Assembly: GCA_017590115.1 (NCBI GenBank) | Contig: JAGGNK010006571.1 | Location: 310,001-374,000, forward strand | Length of the DNA: 64,000 nt | Source: Montifringilla adamsi | Taxonomy: Eukaryota > Chordata > Aves > Passeriformes > Passeridae | Reading direction: 5' to 3' | Shown here: positions 1-12,683 of the stretch, in pieces | Numbering within the stretch: the stretch's first letter is position 1 | How the letters are laid out: each line of letters opens with the position of its first letter | Position numbers and translations under genes: made by a program | The notes under the pieces: model-generated | What the model saw: the letters and a program-made list of their open reading frames with translations, nothing else | The model's database searches: none | What the model was told of the DNA's origin: nothing

Positions 1-3000
1 TCCTCAAAAGTAAAAAGCTGAGATAGTCTGCAAAATGTGCTAGAAGAGGCTAAATTAAAACAAATACAGCGTGAACATGACTGGACAATCTGTTCCAGTC
101 CCAAGCAACCTTCACTCAGTGATTCTGGGATGGTCACAACACCTATGCAGCGCCCACCTGGGTCAGGTGTGGTGAGGTACCACAGTGACACTGTGTAGAG
201 AGGAAACACAGCCAGTGTCCAGCACTCTTTCCCTGAATAATTAAATGCTTGTCTAAAAGACCACTTTAGAAGTAGCAGACTGCCGGGAGAAAGAATTTTT
301 GTTCTCTGTTCTGTTAAGCTGGTTTCCAAAAGAGAAATCAGCTTTGAATAAGTAATGCAGTGTCTAGGGATAAGTGGCTACATTTACTTTAAACACAGTT
401 AAAACAAAAACATCCATGAGTTACTAGACAAGCAGGATACATTTTCTTTCACTACTGGATATCAAATGTCAGAAGGATCCTATGGAGTTAAAACAACAAA
501 AACAAATTAAAACCAAAAAAATTCTTCTAATGCCATTAAGAGCATAAAGATCTCAAGGTAAACTCAGATGATATTATAACATCCAAGAGTTAAAGCATGA
601 ACATTTTCTGCTAGCCCTTTTTCCAAAAGGCCAGTCACACAAAAACAAATTCTCCTCTTTCTTCCCTCTTCTTTTTTTCTTTGTTAAATATGTCTCTGTT
701 TGGGGAAGTGGAAACTTTCAAATGCACAGATGTTTGTGATTGCACACTAGCAGCCTGCTGGGAGCCATTAATGGTGTAGAGAGTAAAGTTATTCAATCAT
801 CTATAAGTCACTTTTCAAAAGTGTTGCACTCAGTCAAGGGAGTGATTAATGGTGTCCAGCAATGACACAGATTACCCCCTGCCCATGAAAGCCCTTTGAT
901 TTTAATGCAGTTAAGCTACTGAAGTAAACAAACCAATTTGGGTGTTCGACGAGCTCTTTGTCTCATTAAAAATTATTTGACTAGACTAGTGGTAAAAGAG
1001 TATTGCATATGTCCCCAAACTCAATTTGGTATTCTGTAATCATAGCAGCAATTACATTTGCAAAAAAAAAAAAAAAGTTTAGAAATTAACAGCAGCAGAA
1101 AATGGTCAACCTTTCATTAGGAACTTTCATTACAGATTTTTGCACGTAACGAAATTAATATTTTCTAATCACCATGGTACAGCAAGCAAGTTTCTGTATG
1201 TTTCAAAGAGGCCAATAGCAACTACAGTCACCGGACAAAAGTTTCAGCAAGAGTGGCAAATTTGCTCTTCAAAAGCAGACAGCCCTCTACTCCTCCCAAG
1301 TAGGCTTCCTGCAAATTGCAGGTCCTTCATCCCTTGAGAACACCTGCTGCAGTTTGATGTCCAGCTGAGCTTGGCACTTCATGTCAGGGCAAGTTTTCTT
1401 TCCCTCACTTGTACAACCAAAATGATGAGTATGAATGCAGCAAGTTGAATTATCAAGGCTGAGGCAATTTGTTTCTTTATTTAAGTGTCAGGTGCCCCAT
1501 AAAGATTGGAATTCACTGTTCTGGCAGTAAATTTGAGTTCACAATACCTGTGAGTGTATGGCTACCTTTGTGCTCTGCACACAAAGTGCCAGAGGCAACT
1601 ACCTCAGAAAGCACAGGGAGAAGCCAGGCACTTCAGCAAAGCTGAAGGCAAACCTCTGCCCGAGGAGTCCCGGAGGGAGTACCCACTGTGGCCATGGCCT
1701 GATGACCGCTTCAATTCTTTTTGAGCTGATGCAACAGGACGGTGCCCCAGAGCTATTTGCGGTGCTAACACCACCTGCTCTGCGTGAAGTCCCACACGGG
1801 TCCTGGCCCCCGAGAGCTGGCTGCAGCAGTGGCTGTGAGACGGCTTCCTGTGCCACACCACAGCCTCAGGTGCCACTTCACAGCACGGCTCAAGCACCTT
1901 CCCTGTGCCCCCCACAGCCTTAACACTTCTACTGCTTAGCAGAAGTGTTACTTTCTGTTATTCACAGAGTAGGAACACTAAAAAATTACAAGACCTCATC
2001 TAAAGTGGAGCTGACAGCATTGCCATCCTTAGTTTCAGAAAATGTCACTGGACACGTATTTCACAATACATCAAAGATTGCTTTCAAACCTTCAAACAGT
2101 TATCAGAGTCTCATTTTTCATCACATTCCTCCCAACAAATTGATACCAGCCTTCCGCACCCTATGTCTGAGAACAACGGATCCGTTTCCCACGCAGCCTC
2201 TTCACTCTGAACTCACTCCAAGCCCATCTCCTAACACCCTGCTACTTCCTGAACCACTCCTCTCAACCTTTCTTTTATCCTTCTCACACAATTTTTAGTA
2301 CTTTATCTACACAAAGCCACAGCACCACAACCTGATAGGAACTTGGTAAAACCTGCTTAAATTGAACAAAATGCAACAGATGGCAGGGAGAATTATTGTC
2401 CTTTGGAGAATTATTGACACATTCAGCATTCAAAAAGTATTATAATAAAGACAGATTCCAGACCAGGACAAATAATACAGTTCACATACATATATCTGAT
2501 GAGCATTTTAAGCTCCCAGTGTCTCATGGCACAGGACTTCTATGTAGATGTTACTGTCCGGTAAATTTATAGAAGAGGGACAATCTATGAGATGAAAAGC
2601 ACACAAAAGTGACAAAAAGAAACAAAGCTGAGCAAACAGGGGCAGCATTTTATTTTCTTTTTCAACACGTAATTTGGGGGGGGAGGTGGGGAGAAGGTTC
2701 CAGCCACATCATCCTCAGAACAGGCATAATCCATATCAAGAAGGTCAAAGGCTTGCTCCAACTGATATTATTATACAGCATTAGAAAGCAGACTTTTGTC
2801 ACCACTCCAAATTTTCATATGTACTCCAAAACGTGGGAGAACTTACAGTACCCAGAGTGTCAAAGTCAGTATGTAACAACTGTAATCATCCAGGTTACTT
2901 TTTACCTTATTTCTAACATTCTCATATATCAATTTACTAACTCCCCAGTTGTACTTAATATGCAAAGAAACTTGCAAGGTTCTAATTTAAAATAATCACA

Positions 3001-6000
3001 TATTTCCAGCAAGATCTGTGTGTAGCTTTAGTTCCAAATACAAAGTAAAATATAAGAGAAATATGTTGACTTGCTAATGTATTAAAAAAGAGTTCACATT
3101 TTTACAGTATGCTTCCTTTTTAGCTTTTAAGCTTTGTGTCCTACTTTCTGGTCTATTAAAAGATTTCCTTGCTTTTTAATTTAAATTATCTTCTCTTTAC
3201 CCTTTCTTCATTTCTTAGTTGACAGGATATTATTACTCCTCATGGAGAATGCTCTTCGATACATAAGACTACTTAAAAGCTGCATTTAATTATTTTCACT
3301 CATTTCCTCACCTGAAGCAGTTGCAATGCTATCTATCCTATTCTTTCAAAGGAGCTTCAAACATAAATCAAACCTAAAGAATCAAAACCAGAGCATTAAT
3401 TGTTACTGTAAAACTGAACTGAGCTATGCAAGGAAGCTACAGATACTGAAACCCAGAAATCTGAAGTCAGCATGAATGGATTTCTGTGTCAGTTCCACTG
3501 CAACTTTCTTATTTGACCTCTGCAAAACATCCCCTAGTTTAATGCAAAGGACAAAGCAGAAAAGGCACACACGGGGCTTTTTGTAGAGATTTCTTTGTTA
3601 AAGCTGTTCTTACCGCTAGCACATGCAGCTTCTTATAGCTTCATCTTGAATGATGTCTTCTCAGATAAAAATCTTCTCCAGTCTGTAACCTGTCCACAAA
3701 AGTTGAGACATTTCATTGTTTTCAATTATGTTTTGTAGAAAGTGGGCAAGGGTGATCTGACAGCATCGAGATAACAGAATAGTGTTTAGAATCAATAAAT
3801 GTTGTTAATGATTTCTATGTCTGATAGCTAAAATTACAATTTTAGCTTCCTAACAGAGTCAGGAGGCTGCAAAGAACTGTAAGGCACCAGATAAAGGAAA
3901 AAATCCCCCTACTGCTCAGTCAATAACCACTCTGAAATTATAAAAGCAGAAAGATGTGCCATTTTCTGAAGACAGTCCAGGTGTTAATCATACAAGGAAA
4001 TAGCTTAAGGCATAACTTGCTCTTCTCTCCCTCATCATTTTTCTTTTTAAAATAAAAGCTTGTTTTTCTCCCAGCAGTGTTTACATACAGCAAAGGCAGT
4101 GAGTTCTTACAACATCTCACATTTCAAATGTCATACAAGCTGTTTGTCAATCTGTCCTAAAATGTCATATCATAAAGAACTAGTCACATTTTCTACTTCC
4201 CATGCAAGTCTCCAGTTGTCACCTAAACAAGACGGAGAACTTTCTTCCCCACATCTAAAGCATCTTTGTCTAAAATTAGTGTAAAAACTCACAGCAATAT
4301 GGGAATAATTTATTTCTGTGAAGCTTAAATCCTTTTTATAGAAAGAGATTAACCATCTAAGCCACAGATGTGGTTGTTCAGAGAGATGAATCAAAAATGC
4401 TTTGCCCACACAGGGTGCATTTATTGAGAAGCACAGAAGCTGAGGGGGAAGAGGAGTCCATGAATAAGCCCAGCCTTCCAGAGTTTTCTTTTCTCTAACC
4501 CCCATCTAGGCCAGCCCAACTGTTGTAGTTGAAATAAGCATTAAAATGGTCATTTTCAGGGAAGGGGCAAAAGGTGCTGTTGCCCTTTTTTTTTTTTTTT
4601 TTCCTAAGTCTTAGAACAGAAGAATTTAGAACAATTATGGTTTCTCCAGTCTTTCTTTTTATAAAATTCTGGTTATCTTAAATATGTTTTTCAACTGTTC
4701 ATATTGCTGTCCAGACTAACACTAGAACAGCATTGGATTCTTTTCTTTATCAGAGTATTAGAAGCTTATTAGTGCTCAATTTTTTAAATTATTTTTAAAT
4801 AAGTTCACTGAACTTGGATATAATTGACCTATTTACCCAAACAGCAACTTCCACCAAAGCAGTCTGAACTCCCTTACAAACGGTTTTACAGGCTTGTACA
4901 TATTAGTTTCTCCCATAGACAGGAGAAAGGCATTATAGGCCCATATTTTTTTTAATCTGTTATTTATGTGCCTTTATAATAGGTGTCATGCTAAGACAAT
5001 AACTACAACTTCATTAGATCTCATGACACAGCTTTCAGCTTTCCCAAAATTCATCCTGTACCGAATACTTTCTTAGAAGGTTCATTCTGGTGCATTTACC
5101 CACATACATCAATTTCACTTGCAAAGTAAACCAGATCCGCAGAACCCATTTCTGCTTCTAGCTAATGCTCTGACTTTCATGGTGGCTGCTGCCCTTGTAA
5201 CACCCTTCACTTTCATGGCTGTTAACATTTGCTCTTCCAAGATGCAAATAAGAAGCAGAGATCCTTGTGACACCACAGCACACTACAGACCCATTAATGC
5301 CAGGTTTATTTCAGTGGGAAAAAGCTTATTTTTCTTCCTGAATTTTTTTTTTTTTTTTTTTTTTTTACTTATTGTTCCTACAATAGCAAAGACTTTTAAT
5401 TAAAAAAGCAAACTTGCTTAGGCCATGGGGTTACTGAGCACTTCCATTTCCATAAAGACATGATGCGTTTGCAATCACTTAAAATTACCTTTATTAAACA
5501 TTTTATATGTGCAGCTTTTTTCCCTGTCAGTTTTTTTAAATCACAAGTACTGCTCAATCTTGTCACTGCTTTGGAGCCTGCCACTAGTCTACTATGGCAA
5601 ATAAGCAGAATAAGCTTCTGCTATTGATCTTTGGAGAAATCACACTTCTGCCTTACCCACTGTACTTATTGTGTCCCCTTCAGTACACATGAATGGCTTT
5701 CTCTTCACTCTAGTCATGAATATTACACCTAAAAATCCAGCCTCTTCATCCCAGCATTACCTAAACTCTTACAAGTGAGAGTAATGAAAATATCAGACAT
5801 CATCTAAATTAAAAATGAATAATTTCTATTATCACTCAAGAAACTGTTGGAATTTTCACAAGTATTCAATGTGACAAGGAATTGCTGTAAAAAAAACCAA
5901 AAAACTGTGACCAAATCAATAAAGATCTGCAGATGAATCTGAAAATGTGAAGCAGCAGTCTCTCACCTTACAGATCATGTTAGAAAGTCAGAAATCTATT

Positions 6001-8858
6001 TATAACCTCCAAACCATTAAGTAATACTCTCTGAATAAAAAAATTATGATTGCATATAGTTAAAATATAAAAAATAAAGGAAACCATCTTTTTCCTAGGT
6101 GTTTGTCCTCTAGGAGAATATTGACATACACACAGAGTTCTGTCGTCTCTCTCCCACACCCTGCCCACACACATACAGTCATCTATAAAGAGAGTGAGAA
6201 ACATATGCTCTTGTTTCCCTATCTGAAAACAAACACAATAACTAGCACCTGTACTCCGTAATTATGTCATAAGAAAATTCTATCTTATTTCTACAAGTCA
6301 TTCCAGTGGGTTTTAAAGAAACCCGCTGCCCACAGTTATTAAAAATCCTGTGTCCTGCTATTGTTCCAGAAACAGGAAGAAGAGAGCAGAATAATGGAAA
6401 TAAAAAGTCAGCACAGACTTTCCCCAAATGACAGTCATCAGAACCTACTGTAATTTGCATAAATATTCAAGTAATTAATCAAACCATAATACCCAAGCTC
6501 TGTTTCTCCTCAAGCTTTACATTCCCCTAATGCACGGATAGAACTTTTCTTCAAGCTTATTTGGCTAAACTCTACTGGAATGCTACAAGCAAAAGAGAAT
6601 AACGTGAAATAAATCAGACTCAAACCTGCCAACTGGCTGTGTGTTTATATGTATTATCAGAAAGAAGTCAGGATCTACTAATACTCCCAGCTGAAGTCAG
6701 CTGGAATTGTGCCACTGACTTCCATTCACGCAGAACCACGACACTAAACATCTCTGGCTAAGGCTTTGTTTTAATTCCTATGAAACACGGTTCACATTTT
6801 GATGCCATATAAAGAACCACAGTAATAACAGTAAGGTAGCCTTGCATAAAACCATAAAATGTTTAAAATAAGTATGTTGAGACCTGCTTGAATAACAGAG
6901 GGTGCTGAATACAATTTAGTGCTTGTGACCACCTGCAGTACTATATCCAGGATACAATGCTAAATTTAGATTTCTGGATGAATGCCCACTGTAGGATATG
7001 CTATTTTTACTAAGTTCTGACATGTCTGTCCAATGGCACATCTCCATTTCTGAAGTGGTACTGAAAGGCTATTAAAGCTTCCAGTTACCACTTGGCTGAA
7101 AACTGCAAACTATGAGTATTTTCACCAAACTGTTCTTCACATTCTGATTGACTTTACACAATAGAACATACAAATAAAACCAAAACAAATACCTAAAAGC
7201 AGTATAACTAAGAAAGGTCTCCCTCCCCCTGAACCCTCTCATCAAAACACAAAATAATAGTATTTTTATATATTATTGCAATTTTCATTTCAATGCACAG
7301 GAAAAGGATACAGAAGTAGCCTTCTCCTTCTAGACAGGCTCTCCCACAGGTCAAAATAGAACCAAAAATGAAACAAAAAACCCATGCTGACACATATATT
7401 ACTGTATTTCACATAATAACATGGATTTTGGGGACCACCACTCATCAAGTTTCAATTTAGACATGTAAGCCATGAAGTACACTGAAAAAATCCAGATTTA
7501 CATATGATTTGGTGGGTTTTTTTTACATATGAATATAGAGATTTTTCCCAAGGAGGTATTTTTAACGAGGTTATAGGGTCAGCAAGTTTGGAATGAGCTT
7601 TAGCAGTTTAATATTTCTGTCTTTCCACTCACATGTACTTCTTCCCTCTCCTGCCATTTTTCAACAGGTACAGTGAGAGTGTTCTGAGATATCTTCCATT
7701 ATGACAGATTTAATACATATTTAATAATAGAGACTTAAATATGGGCATGGTATTTGGCATGCATCCTGAAGCAAACCATAAGACATGTCTGCCACTCTCC
7801 AGTGAGGACAACACAGCACTCAGGGAGAAATGTCAGCCAGAAACAGTTACATGAAGCATAAAAACCTCTGAGAAGGAAAAGGTCTTTATTTATTAAATCA
7901 AATGCAAATCTTTCATTCTAATACTTCTGATCTGGTTTTGTGGATTTTCTCAGGTATACTTAATTAAACCCACTCATCAACACCAACTTTGCTCAAAAGA
8001 GCAATTAAGGAATATGGCACAGAAGCAGCTTAGCCCTGGAGGAGTCTCTGACATTTGTTTGTAGTGAAGACTGTTCATTAATTGCTCCCCTCATTCTAAG
8101 CCTCTAAATGATATTTTTGACACAATACTACAAGTCATTGTGACTTATTTCTCAAGCTAGCAACATCTGCACTATGTTAGGTTAATAAAACTACCTTTGA
8201 AAGGTTTTCAAGAAGATATTTAAAGACACAGGGGAAAAAAGGAAAGTCTGGATGTGCTGACAGTGGAATAAAGAAGCTGTATTGAATTTTTTACTATTAT
8301 CTCAGAGTACACTTTGTATTACAGATAATTTAAGCAAATATTTTGTGTTCCATATTCTCCTCAATAAATAGAACCCAGGCAGAAGTCCACCATAATTATT
8401 TTCCAACCTATTTCAACTGAGTTCCCGCACCAAACTAAGCATTAATACTTCATAAGTCTTCTGATGATCATAAGTTCTCAGGCAAATGAAAATATTGGCT
8501 TTTTGATTGTTTTGGTAAAAAAATTACATTTTTATTTTTTCAGAAATAAAAGGTGGAGAGTAAAGAGTCTGGGTTATGAAGTAGCCACACTAAACCAAAG
8601 ACCTCTGTCCAAGATATAAAACCAAGTTGTTATCATTTCACACTGAGTGCATGCTTTAATTTATGGGATGGTTTTGCTGATCTCTTTTGGGTTCCACATA
8701 CCAGGATGCATTTTATAAGTTTGAAAAATTAACTTCTTTATTTCCATAACACATATATAGGATCATATCATCCTAGTTAAACTTCTACTGCAAAGCAGAT
8801 AATATTTCACAAAAGAAACACAAAACAAATAAAAAACAAGGTACGTGGAAGTTCATAC
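1..8858. other. AT-rich non-coding stretch, no supported gene
   Basis: I see no recognisable gene or repeat family here. The stretch has T-runs at 4,586-4,602 and 5,343-5,366 and scattered short open frames on both strands, none with coding features I can defend. Candidate minus-strand donors near 3,311, 3,614 and 5,966 delimit intervals that carry stops or lack support. If the minus-strand unit from the CpG island extends this far, this is intron or 3' flank; that is inference. Confidence 0.5.
1558..1930. other. GC-richer block open on both strands
   Basis: This block has visibly higher GC than its surroundings and is open for about 120 codons on the plus strand and 85-103 codons on the minus strand. 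The plus frame begins with a methionine at 1,558. A CAG|GTATTG donor-like site on the minus strand lies just left of it, near 1,547. The predicted peptides match nothing I recognise, and openness in several frames is what GC-rich sequence gives by chance. It may be a diverged repeat or a conserved non-coding element. Confidence 0.2.
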
Positions 8859-8986
8859 CTGGAGAATAGCTGAAAGCCCTGTAGATCCACAGACCTTCAA
8901 CATGCAAAGGAGAACACTGTCCACCCTCAGAGCTGGTGACATTACTTCAATTAGCCTGACCCAGTTTTCCAACTTGAATTTGGCTT
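8859..8986 (-). CDS. Candidate internal coding exon, unknown protein
   Basis: Read on the minus strand, this 128-base interval starts after an AACTACAG acceptor and ends at a CAG|GTATGA donor. One frame is open for 42 codons; the other two stop early. The peptide is rich in Leu, Val and Ile with regularly spaced charged residues (it contains ENWVRLIEVM and VLLCMLKVCG), which would suit an alpha-helical segment, possibly of armadillo/HEAT type. That reading is only an impression. I do not recognise the protein. The exon would belong to the minus-strand unit starting in the CpG island 13 kb away. A 42-codon open frame can occur by chance. Confidence 0.3.
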
Positions 8987-11697
8987 CTGTAGTTCCTATT
9001 ATATAGCAACTCCTCCTGCCTGCCAATTATTGACATTAACACGGCCATCAAGTTTCACACAGTGAAAACGTGTGTGAGAAACTCCATGTTAGCATTCATT
9101 AGCTAATTGTACACCTCTAAGCACTTAAGAAAAACAGTGCAGCAGCAGTGGATATGCTCAGCTGGCACCTTGGTTTTTGATCTAGTCCAAAAGGAGTCTG
9201 CTGTAGCAGTCAGGGGGAGACTAAGAGGGTAACACCGTGTCCCCAGTGGGGTGCCAGGTGTGTAGTGCTGGAGAGAAGGGAGAAAGGCTTTCACCAATTT
9301 TGCAGTTGCCCACCTACTAGCTCCCACCACATTGTTCTCCTATGGCACACAGGCTCTGAAGCCTTTCCTATGAAGCCTTCTATTCCCACTCACCCAAAAC
9401 ATCCTATCCCACCTGTTATTTCTACCAGCTGTTTCTCCCCTCTTGCCCACCACCTACAGCATTATCTTTGCTCCTTGAAAAAAAACCACCCACCTACACA
9501 CCAGCAGCTGCCCTTCTCTGTCCTGAGCTTCAGGACACAGAGCAGCAGGAAAAAAATCTGACAGCTCTGTGAGTGCCAGCAGGCTCCTGCCAGCCCAAGC
9601 CCCCTGCTTGCTCAGAGCTCAGTGACAGCAATACACTCAGCCTGGGCTATGGGAATGCAGGAAAGGTGACCTGCATGTCTTGGATGTGATAGCACTAACA
9701 GGACACTTGGCAACCTCCTGATGGCAACCTTCAGCTTGCTCAAAGACACAACTTCCCCTGCTGGGACACCACCTTGGCTGACTCATGCAGAGCGAAAGCA
9801 GAGAAGAGTAATTCCACCTACAAAATTCACAACAGGTTCTTACCATTGATGGATTAGGCAGAGATGGATCAGCTAACTACACCAGCACTGCTACAGAACT
9901 ATTTGTGCATTAATACATTTACACACATTTAACCCAGAAGCAGAATGCAGGAGTGCCCCAGCCTGCCTTACACCTTAGGCATTGACCTGCACAGCACAGA
10001 TCTAGATCTAGAAGAACTGAGCCAAATTACTAAACAGTAAAGCAAGGGACATTCTGATTTGGCTTTGCCTTAAAATGTACACACAGCAAAAAGGAACTCA
10101 ACAGAGCATAGGAGCTCATTTTATTAGCATTGCTAATCTAAATGAAGATAACAAACCGTATAGAACTTTTATTTCCAATTTCTTTTTCTTTTTTTAATGA
10201 AGTAGTGCTAAATGTCAACCCTCAATATTCCACCCCTCTTCATTAACATTAAGCAAGCTAACATTTAATTAAGAGCCCTACAAAAGCAACATATTACTGC
10301 ACATTATCTGAATTACCATACTAGAACCAACTGATTCCACTTTCAGAACCACAGCTGCAGTATAAGGCAGCAGAACCTGAAGAATTTAGAAATTAAAACA
10401 TAACAACTGTACTTAAATCTCACAGAACACAGACAATAACAGCCTGTAGTAAGAGCATGGCAAGATATACCATCAAATCAGAGGTAACTTATGGAGAAAC
10501 ATTTGCACTTACAAAGTGTTCATCAGCTTTCAGAAAAGCAAATGAAAACCTCAAGTGTCTGTGTACATTACCATAGTCCAATTAGCCTGTCCAAGTTTCT
10601 GGTTCATCTAAATTAACATAACTTCATAATTTTAAAAAATTCTTCTGATTCAATTATATTTTCTGAATCCAGTTAAATCACTTAACCACATCTGCCTTTA
10701 AAAGATCCCACTAATCATGAAAGATTAATTCAAATGACATTTCTTTTATTAACTTTTTTTTCACTCTCCAGCAAAGGTTGCTGCATTCATCCCTTCAGTC
10801 CAGCTTGCCAGAATAAAATCAAGAAGTTTATGAATTTTGGATATTACACAATCAATATTTGATACCAATATTTCTTTTTTCTTCAAAGAGATGAGCTCTT
10901 CAGAGCTCAAAATAGAACTGTCAACTATCAGAACAGCGTCCTGATCTCTGTTTCAATTCACTTTGTCTTCAGAACCATCTTGTGCACTAACCACTGGATT
11001 GAAGCTGGTAAGTTCTTCCCAGCAGAAAGGCCTCTCTGTCCGTCCACTGTTACTTTGTGGGATACTACAGCAGCAATTTGACTATACAAATGAAGAGATT
11101 ATTATCTATTATCTAGCCTGTGCCACTGCTTGACAAACTAGAATGGACTGCAAAACTGTGGCATGTGTGTAGAGGGGAAAAAAAGGCCTACCCCCAAGCA
11201 ACCACCCCTACAAATATGTGGAAGAACTGCAAGGTGAGGTTAATTTTGATCATTCATAGAGTAAACCAGGAAGCATTTATAAATTATGTTTGCAAAGAGT
11301 TCTTTAGAAAATTACAAGTGTCACAGATATATTTTACTATTAATATGAATCTTTTAAATTATAGATATGTTTTACTGCAAGGAGGGAACACTGCTATGAA
11401 CCAGTTATCTAGCTAGAATAATTTTGGTCACTGAGCCCCATCCAACAATTTCTACACAGACATTATTGCTCAAATGAGTTCTGTCTAGCACATTGTTCAT
11501 TTCATTCATACACATCTGTCACACATTACTAAAGCAACTATCAACACTATAGTTTCACTTCAGAAATGTGTTATACTTCCTTTTCCTTTGATGGGTCAGA
11601 ACCTTGAGCCAATGGAACATGTCACCTACAGGTTACATGCAGCTGCCTGTAACATAAATGCCAGAGGAAGGCATTGCTGCCTTAGACAGACACCAGA
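8987..11697. other. Non-coding stretch between candidate exon and CR1 cluster
   Basis: There is no firm feature here. Minus-strand donor-like sites occur near 9,668 (CAG|GTCACC) and 9,842 (ATG|GTAAGA), with short open frames beside them, but no acceptor is good enough to define an exon. The part from about 9,230 to 9,800 is slightly richer in GC and poly-pyrimidine. No repeat family was recognised. Confidence 0.4.
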
Positions 11698-11743
11698 ATC
11701 ATTAAACCATGGAATGATTAGTCTGGAAGAGACTTTAAAGATC
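11698..11743 (-). mobile_element. CR1 LINE 3'-end fragment
   Basis: A short piece resembling the reverse complement of the avian CR1 3' terminus (the motif around TGGAATGATTAGTCTGGAAG followed by AAAGATC). It directly abuts the next CR1 copy, whose own 3' end starts the same way. It is either a separate fragment interrupted by, or a tandem remnant beside, the neighbouring copy. Confidence 0.6.
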
Positions 11744-12030
11744 AAAGAATCACTAAGATTGGAAAAGACCTCCAAGGCCATTTAGTCCATCCTTTGATGG
11801 AACACCCCCTTGTCCACTAAACACAGCACTAAGTGCCACATCCAGTTGAACACTTTCAGAAACTGTGACTCCACCACTTCCCTGGACAGTCCATTCTGAT
11901 GCTTAACCACCCTTTCAGTGAAGAAATTCTTCCTGATGTCTGACCTGAACCTCTCCTGGCCATTTCCTCTTGTCCCTTTGCTAGTTGCCTGAGACAAAAG
12001 GCCAACCTCTACTTGCTACAACCTCCTTTC
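11744..12030 (-). mobile_element. CR1 LINE, 5'-truncated, minus orientation
   Basis: The text matches the 3' portion of avian CR1 retrotransposons in reverse orientation. It opens with AATCACTAAGATTGGAAAAG, runs through the stretch around 'gactccaccacttccctgg' and then the 'cagtgaagaaattcttcct' stretch. On the minus strand the remnant of the ORF2 3' region is still partly readable around positions 11,782-11,997. CR1 copies truncate at the 5' end and end in a short 3' repeat rather than poly-A; this copy fits. It stops inside the block 'acaacctcctttca' where the next copy begins. Confidence 0.85.
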
Positions 12031-12450
12031 AAATAGATCACCTAGTCCCAAACCACCCACCATGGCCAGAGAACCTTCCACTAGACCAGGTTACTCAGAG
12101 CCTCATCCTGACTGGTCTTGAACACCTCCAGGGACTGGGAGTTCACAACCTCTCTGGGCAATCTGGTCCAGTGCCTTACCACCCTCAGTCACAGTAGAGA
12201 ATTTCTTCCTAATATCTAATCTAAATCTGCTCTCCTTCAGCTTAAGGCCATTCCCTCTTGTTCTGTCACTACGTGTCCTTGCAAAGAGTCCCACTTCAGC
12301 GTTCTTGTAGGCCCCTTTTAGGTATTGTGAGGTGCCACAAGGTCTCCCCAGAGCCTTCTCTTCTCCAGGCTGAACAGCTCCAACTCTCTTATCCCTCACA
12401 GGAGAGGTGCTCCAGCTCTGCTCTCCTCTGGACTCATTCCAACAGATCTG
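12031..12450 (-). mobile_element. Second CR1 LINE copy, 5'-truncated, minus orientation
   Basis: A second CR1 3' region in the same orientation begins at GATCACCTAGTCCC and repeats the landmarks of the first copy: 'cttgaacacctccaggga', then 'aatttcttcctaatatc', then 'ggccattccctcttgt', then 'agccttctcttctccagg'. The minus-strand frame at 12,103-12,399 still shows the C-terminal CR1 pattern (GEEKALGRPCGT, then RTRGNG, then RLDIRKKF), so decay is moderate. Its junction with the first copy suggests insertion of one copy into or beside the other. Confidence 0.88.
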
Positions 12451-12632
12451 GAAATATTAGAAACTTGGCAAGAGTTAGTAAATCTTTCAGGACTTACTGA
12501 AGTAGAACTTTGAGTAAAGAAGGTTTAAAAAAACATAGTTCACAGATGATATTTAAATAGAGTCTACAAAATCTTTTCTATAGGGCTGCAAGTATGAAAA
12601 TATTACTGCCATAAGTATGAGAAGTATCTTAC

Positions 12633-12683
12633 CATTTCAATGAGTCTGAATATTGATTTGCATCCTTCACTTCCCATGCTGGG
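12633..12683 (-). CDS. Candidate short internal exon, minus strand
   Basis: This 51-base interval lies between a CACTGTAG acceptor and an ATG|GTAAGA donor on the minus strand. Two frames are open, one reading MGSEGCKSIFRLIEM. Neither is recognised. The interval is short enough that openness is weak evidence; the donor is the better signal. It lies only 180 bases from the CR1 cluster. Confidence 0.2.

Noticed and set aside
3312..3372. Minus-strand interval with a good acceptor (GATTCTTTAG) and consensus donor (CAG|GTGAGG)
   Set aside because: All three frames contain stops, so it cannot be an internal coding exon. It could only be non-coding, and there is no other support.
11985..12500. Plus-strand frames over the CR1 cluster
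   Set aside because: Antisense shadows of the CR1 ORF2 3' end and 3' untranslated region.
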